Assembly: GCF_000006405.1 (NCBI RefSeq) | Contig: NW_003213081.1 | Location: 299,422-363,421, forward strand | Source: Perkinsus marinus ATCC 50983 | Taxonomy: Eukaryota > Perkinsozoa > Perkinsida > Perkinsidae | Length of the DNA stretch: 64,000 nt | Direction: 5' to 3' | Shown: piece by piece, positions 23,694 to 37,300 of the stretch | How positions within the stretch are numbered: the stretch's first letter is position 1 | How the letters are laid out: each line of letters begins with the position of its first letter | Made by a program: the position numbers and the translations under genes | Notes under the pieces: generated by a model | Seen by the model: only the letters and a program-made list of their open reading frames with translations | The model's database searches: none | What the model was told of the DNA's origin: nothing

Positions 23694-25908
23694 TCATATA
23701 TTCCCAAAGGATCGTTGTATCCTTCAAAGACTCAACATATGCTTGTCAAGCATCATCTCGTCGTCATCAACCTTCACTTACACTAGGCATATGTGATGAT
23801 CATCCCCACTTTGTAATAGCGCCATTATACTCATACCCCTTGCAATGCAGCAGGCTACCTCTCGTTGTTGTTGTTGTCGTCTTACGCCCCTTAGTGCCGC
23901 TCTACCCTTTGATGACCTATGTTCGCTTCTGTTGCCGTCCGCTTGGCTTGGCTGAATGACTCTACTGTAGTTTGATGGCTGGATGTGACTGGAGTCTGCT
24001 GCTCCATTCGCTCATATCCATTTGCTAGACATTGTCCATTCTTCGTCTCCTATATGCTTCCCACGTTAGCCTGTCATTCCGTGACCCCTCAGCAGCGTTT
24101 CTATGTGCCAATATGTAAAGCTGGTGTTGTTTGAAAGGGATCTGGGTTTGGTAGTACGACCTTGACTATGTCTAATATAGTATTGTACTTACGGGAACAT
24201 AAGGAGGGCTCTTTGAGCTATCACTGTGTATGGATACCGGGCTACAATGTGGTGTTAACAGAGCCCATCCTAAATTGATACATGATGTTAAGATATCACT
24301 TAGAGCACAATCCGAGTGCGAAGCCATTGCAACTTTCATAGATAAGGAAACTCGAGGGGGTGGGCTCAGTTCTTATACCACCCTAAATAATTCCTCGTTA
24401 GCTTGAGACTGTGTTCAGAGTAACCTGAGCTCTTGTTGGTGGTATGCCGGGTAACTGCACTATTATTGTAGTCTTCTTTGCTACAGACCAATTGTAAGTG
24501 TACTCGTACTAACTATGTTTGCCCCACCGTTCGCAAGGCGTTCTCTTGATTCTTTAGATATCGATCTGGTGCCGCATTTGAGCTTCTGCGCCAATCAATC
24601 GCTATAATAGTTTTTATACCGGTATCGTTCTTTTCTGTAGATGTTTCAAAGTTCATCGTCCGCATCTCAATATCCTACGTTTCACTTGGGCAACTATGAT
24701 GATTTTAATTGCCCGACGGATACTTCCATGTAATCACATGTAGTACACACCCTCTCAGTTGACACACACCATCACTGCTAACTTGTAGCGTAAAGCTCAT
24801 ATTTGGCCCTTCTCGATCCACTACTACCAAGCTAGAGTTATGTTGTGTTATGAGTGATAGACGTGATAAAACGCCTCCCTCGAGAATTGTCTTATAATTC
24901 ATGAATATTCGCTCGTTCAGAACAATTGCCCAGAGAATTCATCGGGCCCATGAGATGTATAACTATTGTCTCCCCATTCAGTTGGAAAACTGTCCAAGTT
25001 GAATTCACGGGACTCCCTAGCTGGCCGTTTGTTCGCGGAGGGTTGCAGTTTCCTCTTTGTAATTTTCTCTACTGTGACAACATGAATTCAATCGAACATT
25101 CATCTTTAACTAAACAATTCAACTCGTAGAACCATGGAGATCATTACCATGAATCGGCATGTGGTCTAACATGTAATATAATATGACTGCCATTAATTTT
25201 GATGATGGAGATGACAAGCGGCTCGGTTAGGCAAACTACGCAGAGTAAACTTTCACAGACCAAATACGAAACGTGCCTCAACAAAAGCGAAGCGTACGCA
25301 GCACAGGACTGACGGGGAGGATAATAAAGTAACTAGCATGCAAAATGACCCCAATGTCTTGGGCATCTTGACGAAATAATTCATCATTAACAATGGCCAG
25401 GAATGACCTCATAAAGTTGACGGGACACCACAAGCCACTCGCATGAATGCTGCCTTCGAGAACTTCGATACCATAGCGGCATGAAAGGGTTCTCCTTTTC
25501 TACCACAGTCAATCCCCTTATAAAGAGATATTAGATACTCACACAGCTCCTCAACGATTGTGGGTTCGAAGCCCATACAGGACCTGATCGACTGAAAATG
25601 AGGTTACATCAAAGTAGGGCGAATGACTTGGTAAGGATGGCTGATGGGAAGAGTATCGAAAGAGCATGGATAACAACGGCTGCCAGAAGGCTATGAGGTC
25701 GACCCACGAAGTGGGGATCCAATACGACCAAGTGGAGTAGATACCTAGACGAGGGAATATAGGAGACAATAGAGCGCTGCTCACATCCCAAGACACCATT
25801 CAACGTCTCCTATGAAATGCCTCAACATGGAGGACAGGAAGAATACAACAGTCGGGCGTTTAAGATCGAATCTGGAATCAAAACCCCAATGATAATCCTT
25901 CCTTAGAT
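23694..25908. other. No gene supported; short frames only
   Basis: Composition shifts here from the AT- and microsatellite-rich left arm to more balanced sequence. Short frames on both strands (such as 24705-24902 minus) show no family features and no consistent splice chain. One T-arm-like hairpin lies at 25560-25576. Confidence 0.4.
25560..25576 (+). other. Isolated tRNA T-arm-like hairpin
   Basis: GTGGG TTCGAAG CCCAT: five-base stem (one G-T pair) with a seven-base T-loop matching TTCRANN. Flanks do not complete a tRNA. It resembles the intron cores listed elsewhere, but no flanking exons were identified. Confidence 0.5.
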
Positions 25909-26559
25909 ATGTCGACACCCGATGGTGTTGAGAATATGAACTTCCATATGGGCGAGGTCCGCCGTAGAGTATGTGCCTTCACCACACGTCGAGTTCATAG
26001 TCTTCAGGTCGGGATGATTGTCGACATCCTCGAATCTGTTTCGTACGTCTATATTAGCTCATTGGTTGTTCTCACTTTAAAGCGATCAGCAGCGCTGCAC
26101 AGGCGACTAGTTGAAGATTCCGACTACTAGTGCAAGGCATTGTAGCAAAATATCGATCCATAATATTCACCTAATGCAGATGCCCCACACTACCGTTACA
26201 ACGCGGCGGGCTCACAGCAAGGAAGAGAGACTCTTGACGACGCTGAGAGGGGTCGATGCTCTCTTGAACTTCAATGATCCAATCGATGAGAGTCGCCCTC
26301 ATAACCGCCGTCACACATCGACGAGGCTCTTCAAGATAGGAAATCCTCCTCCCCGACGACGACGATGGTAATCTTTAGAAGCACGTCTTTGGATGGAATA
26401 TCGACGACATCGGTTGTTAATGCTCACCGAGCTAGTTCACCAGCCATCGCGTTGGCAACAGTGACGAGCTCTATGTATTCAGCTGATCCATCATCGACCC
26501 TAGTGTGCAGGGACTGTGGTGAATACGTCCGAGGCCTCTTCAAGGAACTCGTATTATAA
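25909..26559 (+). CDS. Hypothetical gene (weak)
   Basis: Plus-strand exons starting MSTPDGVENMNFHMGEVRRR and continuing with HTTVTTRRAHSKEERLLTTL, RGVDALLNFNDPIDESRPHN and STLVCRDCGEYVRGLFKELV. Possible GT-AG introns connect some of them but frames do not close unambiguously. No family is recognised. Confidence 0.25.
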
Positions 26560-26709
26560 TCTGATGACAGCTATTTGACAATCATCACGTCAATAGAGGC
26601 GGCCTTTCATACTTAATGAGGGAATAGGACGACACATACAGCCAAGAGCGATCATGAGGAGTGCAGATACTGGTAATTATGACCGGGGGATTGACCAACT
26701 CAAGTAAGG

Positions 26710-29700
26710 TTAATAAGGAACACAGCAATGAGCAGAGAACATATCCTCGACGAGCTGGTGAATATTGGGGTCCTCACTCGCAGGAAATATATCTCCACAA
26801 ATCAAACACTTGCCAAGATAATCGATCATGTGATCGATATTACACATCACATTCGTAGATATCGTATGCTGCCACCCTTCTGCTAGACGAGCTGGTAGAA
26901 TAGTATCAATTTGCTCGGTAACAGCATAGGACGTAGCAGCGAGGCGTAGTTCCCTCGGAGCGGCAATCGACAGTCCCATAGCTGCCACAAGATGCCTGCA
27001 TACCTTACGAACTACACTATCTTCAGCTTCACTCTTGAATCGTTCAGCCAGACCAAGGATCATCCTACGGCTACCTTGTATGCCGCCACCAATGGTAACG
27101 AAGTTATCACCAATGGTCAACAGATCCCGTCCTTCACAACAAAGCTTATCGGCTTTTTCTAAAAGCAACAGCTCCTTTCGAATGGCTGGTTGGAACCTTC
27201 CTATTCGAGTCGTCAACAGTGGGTCGAGACTCCTCACTTCCTCAAGGGACAGGTCGGATACATTCTCATTCAGCAGATCTAGACAAGCCATCCAGAGCCT
27301 CGGGCGAGCGAAAAGTTGCGGGGCTCCGGTTATCAAAGGTTCCACTACGTCCCCACAGCATGTGTCGACATCCTTAGAGTCATCGGAAGATCCCCTCCAA
27401 GCGGACAACATAGTCATCAAACTATCGAGGAACTGTGCGGCAGTGTTCTCGCTCTTGGACGCAGCCTGAGCCAAGGCTACTAGTGCAGATATCATTGGTG
27501 CGTCCATGGACTCCATGGATAAACTACCAACTATTCGAATCAGAGACACTAGAGTATCCTCTGGTACTGAGGCCGATCGAGTGTAGAGGTCAAACATTTC
27601 CGATAAGCCGACTTCACCACAGTACGACAACAAACGTATCTTCAAACCAGAAGTGGCATCTAATCCTTGAGAACCTCCTAGGAGGATACGCATACACTTG
27701 CGCGGAAGGGCCTTAGTTAGTCTAGTCGCCGCTATTAAGCTAATCTCGTGGCGCGGTGACGATTTGTCTGCTTGTGAACTGTGCAGGATGTACTGAAGAG
27801 CACTCCCCTCCTTGATGTAGGACAAGGCATTGATCTCTCGTTGCTTATGCTTTGCACTCGTGAAGGTAATCGATTCGGCTGATTGCATTAGTTGAATTGC
27901 CACTCCGATGGTGCATTCATTGTCATACTTCTCCAACTTGTCGACCACAGTAAGAGCATTATCACTGAAGCAGTTTCGTGGCGCAGTGAAGCTTTCTGGT
28001 GGTATGATAGGCAGAGTCCCCGGGCATCCAAAGAGTGCACCAACATACAGGACCCTCAGCTCTGGGTCGGCCCTATCATATGGCCCTGAAAGCCTCGTGA
28101 AGTGCATCGAGACGACAGATGAGCAGCTATCTTACCCGTGATTCGGTCTGGGGGCAGTCCAGCAAGACCGGCAGCAATCATCCCCAATTCACCAATGAAA
28201 TGCCAATTGTCGTTGACATCTAGTCCACATAGCACGCGTGCACAGGTATCAACTGGCGATGGTTGAGTATCCTTCAGACGACTGATGAGGCTTTGTAAAA
28301 CCTCCGGACGGCCAAAATGGAGTATAACAAATAAGGCAAGACCATACCCACATGCAGTGGCAGTACCAGGATCCTTGCAGCCCATAAGCAAACAACTGAG
28401 GGAGCATATGAGTTCACAAAGAGCAAAGGTAGTTCACTCACTCAATGACGTGATCAACCCTAGCAGGATGGAATAAACACAAGTAAGGCATCATCCAGAG
28501 CCTTGTGGTAGTATCAATGGCCGAGCTTGAATGCTCCAAAGGAGCGAATAGACTCTGAAAGGGAAATGGCTTTCATTCATAATCCCTTTTGGACTACCCT
28601 ACCTCGGCAGCAGTGATAGCTTCATTATAGGGTAGCGAACCAAGTAACAAGGCCAATGCTATAACAGCAGTCGACCGAACAGATTCGAGGATATCCGACT
28701 CGTCCGCGGCGTGGAGGCTGAATAGATGACTTATCGATATAGTCGTGGTCGAGGCGGCGGTCGTCACTACACTCCCTCTATAGCATCCTTGGCCTTCATA
28801 GAGAACTGCATAGCTCGACATCTACCCAACGCTGATAAACCCAAGAGAGCATTCACCTGATCGTCATCACTGTCATCATTATCATCATACATGACCACTG
28901 AGAAGTGAGTACCGGGTTCGTATCCAAAGCCTCTATGAGGGTATCAAAGATCTCCATGGGCTTAATATTGCCACTCTTTACAAGCCTGTTCATAAACTTC
29001 TTCCAGCTAGTCGCCAACATGTACCTATACTGTCCCATTGCAAACACAACCCTCTTCCTCCTCCTCTTTATGCATCATCTACTTCCCTCCAAAGACGCCA
29101 GATGGTAGTCCTCTCACTGACCCCAGCAATCGTCTCAATGCAGGTAGTGTAGCGCTTCCTGCTGGCCCCTTTGCTACTGCTAGCTGGGCTAATGGTGATC
29201 GTCTCGATGCTGTCTTCATGAATCCATCTGAGTGAAGACGCCGTCGCTAACATCAAGAAAGCGTTGCCGAATGATCACTGAGTCTCCGTCCAAGAGGTGA
29301 GGTAGCGTTAGATGATTCAGCCTGCTCAGCTGCTGAGGAGGAGGAGGAGGACGCAACGAAAACACTACGGCCAATATCAGCAATTTCGATATCGCCGAGT
29401 GCCGCTAGACACGATCCCATGGCCGCCTGAGATCCACCAAATGCCGCCCTACCGGTGCATTGATACTCCTACCATATCGTCCTGAGTGGCCTTTTCCGCT
29501 GCAGTAAAATAATCCTGTATCACGTCAGCTGCCCGGAGGACGATAGTAGGTGGGCTGAATGTCGCCAGAAGAGGCCCTGCTTGTCTAGGCGGGCCATCGA
29601 TGATGAACTGTCTATCACGACTCCTCAACACCTATGAATAACACCAAATGTGGATTACAAGACCCTAGCATAAGCACGAGCCGGCCTGGTCCCAGCCTAT

Positions 29701-29853
29701 CCAGACAATATCATGTGAGTACTGGCTACTATCCCCACTGTAACAATAGACGAGTCGTAGACACGAACACCACTTATATATGAATTGGCGTACTACGACA
29801 AGGCACCTATCGAAGCATGGAGATGCATGCCAGAACTGGACTGCCACCGACAA
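26710..29853 (-). CDS. Large helical-repeat-like protein, C-terminal exon 1.3 kb
   Basis: The last exon (26710 to about 28095) is the longest uninterrupted host exon of the window. It begins GPYDRADPELRVLYVGALFG and ends FSAHCCVPY. It joins in frame to ACGYGLALFVILHFGRPEVL...LAGLPPDRIT upstream through an intron that ends at CTTTCAG. Further upstream exons: HAADESDILESVRSTAVIAL, RYMLATSWKKFMNRLVKSGN, RWIHEDSIETITISPASSSK, AAMGSCLAALGDIEIADIGR and AADVIQDYFTAAEKATQDDM. The pattern of repeated amphipathic helices (SALVALAQAASKSENTAAQF, PRLWMACLDLLNENVSDL) suggests a HEAT/ARM solenoid. I cannot name the family. It may be the 3' part of the same transcription unit as the gene at 30.6-33.8 kb, but plus-strand coding between them argues for two genes. 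Confidence 0.45.
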
Positions 29854-29968
29854 GCACTATCCAAGACTCCCAGAAAGATAGCTAAGCCGTATTATTAGGG
29901 ACACTATCCCTGGATATCGACCGCGCAACAAAGCTGGAAATACTATTTTCGTGCTCATTTGCGTATAT

Positions 29969-30474
29969 TCATATGCTGCGGCAACCTGTGAAGTGAGCAC
30001 CAAGCCGAAAGTTGTCGTCTACCTCAGCATTGACTTCCCGGAAGATCTCGTCGGCAGAATAGGTGTCTCTGATATACGTAGAGAATCCCTACGTAGGGAG
30101 TGTTATAGACCTTGCCATCGACATAGAATACTCTGTCGCCATTCAACGACCCGTTGGTCTACGTATTGGAAGAACAGTAACACCTCTGCCCGCTAGCCAC
30201 AGCGGTGTCTTCTACTCCTGTCGGTTCGAGTGGTCGAGACCAAAGCATTGCTCAGGAAGGCAAGACTGGTAATATTATTAGTATTGGATCTGAGAGCATC
30301 GAGTCCTTGCTCTCAGATCCAATCCCCAGATATCATAATCCCAGAAAACCCGAAGTGATGATCCTGAATCAAGCCTTGAAATGTGGAGGTTATCGTTTGG
30401 TTGTGCCTCGAGGTCTTCGGATCGTGGGGTTCGCTTATTCGTTGCCCGGGATAGTTAACCATGTCGATGAATAG
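29969..30474 (+). CDS. Hypothetical plus-strand gene
   Basis: Exon-like frames SVIDLAIDIEYSVAIQRPVG with LRIGRTVTPLPAS, and a last exon SIGSESIESLLSDPIPRYHN ending VGFAYSLPGIVNHVDE and a stop at 30472-30474. An intron-like segment around 30209-30256 contains CCTGTCGGTTCGAGTGG, a weak T-arm-like core, but frame does not close cleanly there. A perfect 16-bp inverted repeat lies in the last exon. No family is recognised. Confidence 0.35.
30283..30323. repeat. Perfect 16-bp inverted repeat with 9-nt loop
   Basis: ATTGGATCTGAGAGCA (30283-30298), nine-base spacer, then its exact reverse complement (30308-30323). It falls within the putative last exon of the plus-strand frame. Confidence 0.9.
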
Positions 30475-30599
30475 TCTGCCCTCGATTACATAGATGATAC
30501 AGAGGAAGGGCAGAGGTCACCATTCCACTGTTCAGATGAGATGAGTTGTCGGTGCTCGTAGATACATCGCTGCCTTTCTGGACGTCATCCCTCAATGAG

Positions 30600-33500
30600 A
30601 GATGCAATTTAAAGCCGTATCGGCTACGCAGCAATATGTCGGCAAATGCCCTACTACTCTACCGACTACTACCGCTACTACTCACCCGCGCTAGAGCCTC
30701 CCAGGCATGGCGGTTAAATGTGGGATTTTCATAAACATTCTTCCAAATGAACTCTATGCCGATCCATTGAGGGACGTCCGCAGCTAGCTGAAGGACCTGT
30801 TAAAGTCTGCATCACCTACACGAACTAATGATGATGATGCCTATCTCCTGCCCAGTCATCTCGCCACATTCACATAAGTCAAATAGATACTTATTCTTCT
30901 TCCGAAAGACCTGCCAAGTCTTAGTAGTATCCATGCACTCCTCAGAACCTGTCCTTGCCAATACACACACAACCAAGGTAGCATCATAAGCTCACAGAGT
31001 TGATGTATCATCCACAATCCTCTAGATCGTGCATAGTCGGATCTATCATAAGCTAATAGTTCTTGTACTCGATTAAGATGTATGCTAGCTACCCTCGCTG
31101 GATACCTACACCATACTAGTTTGTGCTTAGTAGGAGGAGCTAGCCCTTACTCGGTGGTATAAGCCTCCAAGAGCTGTATGTAGGAGTCTTCCATATGGCA
31201 CTCAACGAGCCCATCAAGTAGCTTATCAATATAGACGTCCGGTATAACCTGTTATCAAATACCGATTGTCATCACATATCCTTCCTACTCTGAGTAAATG
31301 CTTAGCCACTGCAGCAGCTGCTTGAGGCAAGGGAAAGAATGAGGTCATGGTCCGATACACCAGGGGCTGCATGCTAGAGCGTACACGGTGAGTATTCAAA
31401 CAGTGAGACTTACCTTCACTGCAGCTTGCTTCGAGATCTCCGTATGAGACCCTAGATGAGCCGCCATAGCGAAGGCCAGCATCTCAGTTCCCTTTGATGA
31501 TAGCTTAGGTATCAATAACGCTATGTGTGGTAGCATACGCAGAGAGAATCCTCGGCCCGATACCAGACATACCACCACATGCTCATCCACTTCAGAAGCA
31601 TAAGTGGACAGACGATAAAGGAGCTGATAAGAGAATAGGGGATTGATCCAGTATCGGATGACGTAGTACTGTAGCAATAGCCAGCGGAGGCAGGTCCTCA
31701 TTGGTAATCGAGGCATCGCCATCCATCATCGTCTTAGACCACTCCAACCACATTGCAGCTAATGGTAGAGAGCCTGGTACCTTCACTTGGGTACTCTCTT
31801 GTACTGAGGCCACATCTCGATCAAGTGGTGATAGCTTCTTATCGAGACTACACGGATAGTTGAGCATGAAGAAGGAATGATAGTACCTAGACGACAGTCG
31901 GGGGTCCGGCAGAGCCATAACGGCCGCTATGAGGAGGTATCGCACGGGTATATCATCCTTGTAGATAACAGGACAACAATCGATTAACATCTAGCATGAA
32001 GAGTGGTATACCCGTAGAAGATAGGTCGACTCTAGGGAGTACTTCTACTACCTCAGCCGTGTGGTAGGCAATATGGTCTCCTAGCTCCCAGAGGGATATG
32101 GCAATCACCACCTCCACTATAAACGACAAGTACACAGGTACAGCCTGAATGATGCAGCCGATCATGCTATGCCTCCTAAGTGATACAGCCATTCCTACCG
32201 GTGGTAGCTGCTGTTGGATGTTGGCGAGTAGATATACAAGCCCTCGTACTCCTTCATGACTACCCCTATAGACCGTTCGTAGAAGCCTTTCTGCAACCAA
32301 CATCAATGCCGAGGTAACCGGAACACCTCCTGCACTCAAGATGACGCTGATGATATCGGTGAAGGTCTGATTACCACCGGGGAGGGGGACTAAAAGGGGA
32401 GAGCTTCCACCATAGAGTCCATCGTTCATATGAAGTGAACGTATGCTACTCACTATGCGGTAGGGCATGATGAGAGGCATATCATCATCACCCTAGATAT
32501 CCCTTATCACCTTGTAGAGTAGTGGTGATGATATCCTCCAAGACCCATTGAGGTACCTCAGTAGAATGACTTGAATTGAGTAGAGCTTTCGATGTGTCGA
32601 TAGGTAGGATGGTAAGGCATCGCTTTACAGTTGGCCTCAAGCCTACATCAATATTCAACAAGCCAACACCTGCCAAATACCAATACGTCATGATGCGGTA
32701 TTGTATCGATCGGGTAGCCCTCCCCCCCAACACTCCCAGTAGAGCGAGGAGTAGCGAGTATCCACTAACGTAGATTGATGCCCAGCACCATCACTCCTAC
32801 ATGTGATAAGCTCAGTAACAACAGCTCTGCAAAGGCTTCGACAGGGATGACGGGCTACAAGGTCGTTAATTTCCGATTCAAAAAGCATTCTTGACTCAGA
32901 GTCCGTACTCCGGGCACAGCCGAGGTCATATACCTACGAAAACCGTGAAGACAGTTAATGCGAAATATTTAAGCTGATCATGATAGTCGGAATAAAATTC
33001 TGGAACAGTCATTCACAAGTGAAGAGCAATTCCAGAAGCGATCCTCATACTCGGTACTTTCCCACTGACCGGGTGAGTAGCAACAGCAGCAAGGGTACCT
33101 TCCCTACTGCTTACATAAACCCTTAGCCACCAAGGGACTTCATCAACCTTCTCCAACTCCTCGGATGCTGCTGCAGACCTCATCCTTACTGTTATCTCCG
33201 ACTCAGTGAATATCGGGGTACCATCACCGTTATCGTCACCCTTCATCATACTCACTAATGTATCGATAATGGTGCCCCTAACAGCTCTAGGAGGAGGAGG
33301 ACGAGGGCTCTCAAATGATGATGGCATTCGATCCTTCTGCAGTAACCTCACTTCCTTGACCTACCAAGAGTGTTTCGAAGCACTGTTTATGTTGCGTCAA
33401 CTAAGATCACGAGATGATGTTTTCCACCACGAAGATCCACAAGTTGCCCTCTTGACAGTGTTGATGATTAGGGTGCTTACCGGTCTCCCGTACCCCTCCT

Positions 33501-33784
33501 CCTCCACACTCCGGGGAGAGTCCTCCTCAACAGCAGTAGCGGCTGCTATTAACGAGTCTAAAACGGCCTCTCGATGGGATGGATGCTTCCTCGCCAATGC
33601 CTGAGAGGACCTCATACACCTTAGGACCAGCGTGGCAAGGTGTTCCTGTAATGACTACCTGAGCTGCTACTACTGCCTCTCTACCCACAGGTACTAATGG
33701 TGCTGTGAGCCTAGTATTGATATCATCCAGTTTATGCTGGAACTTACGATCAGCCTTACCATGCTGACTGGCAAGAGGCGGCAT
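30600..33784 (-). CDS. Large multi-exon helical-repeat-like protein
   Basis: Minus-strand exon chain beginning at ATG 33784 (MPPLASQHGKADRKFQHKLD, DDINTRLTAPLVPVGREAVV). It continues with AVLDSLIAAATAVEEDSPRS, VKEVRLLQKDRMPSSFESPR, IIDTLVSMMKGDDNGDGTPI, VLEDIITTTLQGDK, SVILSAGGVPVTSALMLVAE, LVYLLANIQQQLPPVGMAVS, YLSFIVEVVIAISLWELGD, LLIAAVMALPDPRLSSRYYH, LAAMWLEWSKTMMDGDASIT, AFAMAAHLGSHTEISKQAAV and LQLAADVPQWIGIEFIWKNV. These read as consecutive helices of a HEAT-type scaffold. Introns are short GT-AG but not all borders are resolved, and the 3' end is not fixed. A focadhesin-like protein is a guess from length and helix pattern only. Confidence 0.4.
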
Positions 33785-34349
33785 ATAGAGAAGGAGAAGA
33801 AGAAGGCACTATTTTATTGACACCACTTAGTAACTCGGAAACGGTAAGGATAGATGGATAATGTGTGGCGTATGATGATACCTGGTGATAATGATAGTGG
33901 AATATACTACCAGTAAGAAGGAGGGATAAGCTGATACCTACACCACATCAGAATCATCACAACATTGTCTCCAACAGGCCTTGTCAATGGGCTCAGAAAG
34001 CATCGGAAAATAGCGAGGCGAGCGAGTGGGATATATCTTCTTTGAGAAACTAAACAAGACCATGTGGAGGTGAGTGGTGATGCTCGCCCAGTAAGGGAGA
34101 GACAGATGAAGTATCAACACTTGTTGATGAGGTTACATTGGTACCTATTCATTTTATTATTCTTTGAATATTGTTATTGACTTATCGTTATACAACACAT
34201 TCATGTGCCCTCGTCATCATCATTCATATTACTAGTTACAATCAGTGTCATCACCACGACCTCATGGTATTATCGTCATACATTAGGTCAGATGCCGAAA
34301 GGAGCCGATAAAGGAAGGGAGACCGGTCTCTAGACATGGGTGATAGTGT

Positions 34350-37300
34350 TCAACACAACATAAGATGAGTAGAGGATCTATACCAGAACTTGGGTCTGCG
34401 TGCGAAAGTAGCACGCAGACGCACAGATAGTAATGATGATCTGAACGTGATGACCCAGTTGTGTAAGCTCCGACTGGGGACTCTCTTCACAGTGTCCCCA
34501 AGGATATTCCGCCCTACACGGCCACTAGTCCGTTTATTATGTGGAAGGGATGTACAAACCCTCAATCTGGGATCTTGAGTTTGAGATAAACCACTGTCAT
34601 CTTTAATATGGTCCTTGTGGTAAACTTGGACCGAACCATCAGAGAACTTGACCTCAACACACTCCTTTCCCAAATGTCGAGTTACTACCCCAGGAACCCA
34701 CATTGCATCAAGCTTGTGGGAAACGGGTTGATAGACCAACACTTTTCGACCAATCTCGTAAATAGGACGAATGACTGGACCTACTGTAGCGGATCTGCGC
34801 TTCCTCCATTCGTCTCGCCAATTCTTGGTCATCCTCTGCCGGCTCTTCTCTAACTTCTTCACAGCATTAAGAACTACCCCACAGCGAGTTTCATTGGGGT
34901 AGGACATATATTCTTTAATCGAATCAATCGTAAGAGCCTGTTGAGGTAGAGACGACATCAACATATTCTCAAATGGTAACACCGCATCGAATCCAAAAAC
35001 GATGTGGTGAGGAGTAAGTCCAGTGGCCTCGTCGATCGTATTGTTCATGGAAGCCTGAATGAGTCTCAAAAGTTCAGGCCATGAACTAGACTTTCGCCCT
35101 TGGAGGCAACGACGTAGACACCTGACTAAGTGCAAATGAGCTACTTCGTAAAAGCCTCCTGAAGAAGGATGGCGAACTGGTAAGGTGAGGTGCGTACAGG
35201 CATAGTAAGCACAGAGGGCATCAAAAGCATAGGAAATAAGATTACTTCCTAAATCAGTGATGAGTGTAGCCGGTGCTCTGTAGACCAGAAATACTTCACG
35301 TTCTAATACTTTACAAATAGATGAAGTCGAGATATCACTGAGCGGAAATAGAAGACAATAACGACTTAACAAATCCGTAACAGTGAGTATCCAACGAGCA
35401 CCACTACTACCACCAGTTTGTATAGCGCCCGGCACCAAAGGTCCTACCAGATCGCACCCAATCACCTCAAATGGCGACGAAGGACATTTCAGATGACTCT
35501 CATGTCGTAGTTTTTTTAGAGGAGCGGTCACTAGGCAAGCAGCACAAGAGCGAACAACGCCCTTGACGGACTTACGTAGTGCTGGTGCCCAGAAGACTTT
35601 CCGAAGATGACGGTAAGTAGCATCAACCCCGACATGACCGCGTACATGATGATAATAGTTAGTAAGATCTTCGAGTAGTGATGATGCCGTTGGGCGTGGT
35701 AGAACGATCTTAAGAGACTCATCTTCGTCCCAAGACTCTACCTTGCAAAGGACACCGTTGAGAAGAATACAGTGTCGTATGTAATGATAGAGAGAAGGGG
35801 GTAAACTCGCCTTAAAGGAATTAGGGTCCATAGACGACTCTAAGACCTTCTTGGCTTCTCGAGCTTGTGGGTCGCAATCCTGCTGTTTAATCAAGAACCT
35901 TCGAACAACCTCCGATAGATCTGTCGGACCACGACCTCGCCAAGCTTGAAATGACTCGTAAAGAGTCAAGAACTTTTGTAACAATGGAATACTTTCAATA
36001 GTCGGAATCAACAAAGAGTATGGATAATGGAAGTCAATGACATCAGACGCCATGATGGGAACCTCATATGAAGTGAATTCATCAACTTCACAATCAATGT
36101 TGGTGAGAATATTCGATGGCGGGAGATCCTCTGATATACGAGATAGGATATCTACTCTATTAATGTAAAAAGAGTTATGAGAATGATGGGAAAATGTTAT
36201 ACCCACTCCCAATAATCTGAGCTCCTCAACTGCTTCATCAATCGATGATCTTAATCTTGCTATCGATAGCTGCTCTATACCATGGATCTTATGAGATGAT
36301 GATCGCATACGGCGAATAGAGACCAAACTATCACTGCAAATTTCAATAGATTTGAGAGAGTCCCACCATTCGCTCTGCATCTGATCAATCACTGCGATGA
36401 AAGCCATCAATATACCGTAGAGCTCGCGCCGGTTTGCATGCCAAGTACAACCGTAGGGAAAGAGCTTGCTCTCAGCGTAGACAGAGACCCAACCAGTGGG
36501 ATGGAGTTCAACTGAGCTTGCTAGTTGAGCAGCTGGAACCCATATCTCTATTCCATAACCAGAGTTGGAAGCGTCGACAGCAATTCTCAGATTTTTAGCA
36601 CCTTTTATAATCGGCACAGCTCCATTGAGTTGCTGCCATATCATTTCAGCTGCTTGTAAATGTTTTCGACAACTCTGCTCAGCTTTGGAGTCGATTTCGT
36701 CATCCCAATTGCCGGTACACCGACCAGCAATTTGCCTCGCTACATCGCAATGAGCTCTACACTGTGCTTCCCCAGCTGATCGAGTGATATCGAGATATCG
36801 ACCTGCAACAGCAAAGATCCCCCTCCTCGTTGTCTGGAGCTCTCCATTCTCAATCGGTAATCTACGAACCGATAATACTCCCTTGGGATCCCATTTCCAG
36901 TCGGCGCCCAGCCAACGACAAAATTGATCTTCAGAATGGCCCCACAAACTTCTCTTACTTTCTGGTAGCTCAAATCCAACTTTAGAGAAGAGGGCAATCA
37001 TATCCCGATTCCACATCGATCGGACTTTGCTGTTAGGCGATATTATAAGGTAATCGTCCATCACTCGTACGACTTCCACCATAGGGAATTTCGCTCTGAG
37101 AATAGCAAATAAGATATCGCCAATACTCTCTAGGGCATTCGGCCCTATAGCAAGGCCGAAGGCAAGACGATTCGTGGCCTTGAGGGAGTTGGAGAGGTCA
37201 CTGCGACCACAATCAATATATAATATTTTATTGACGGCAATTCTATAGAATGCCTTACTCGCATCCATCTGCTCGACGATCGCTTGTGGGTAAAGCTTCG

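Noticed and set aside
12503-33784. Assigning names such as symplekin, proteasome activator or focadhesin to the large minus-strand genes
   Set aside because: Only a general helical-repeat feel is visible; no diagnostic motif of any of these families could be pointed to.
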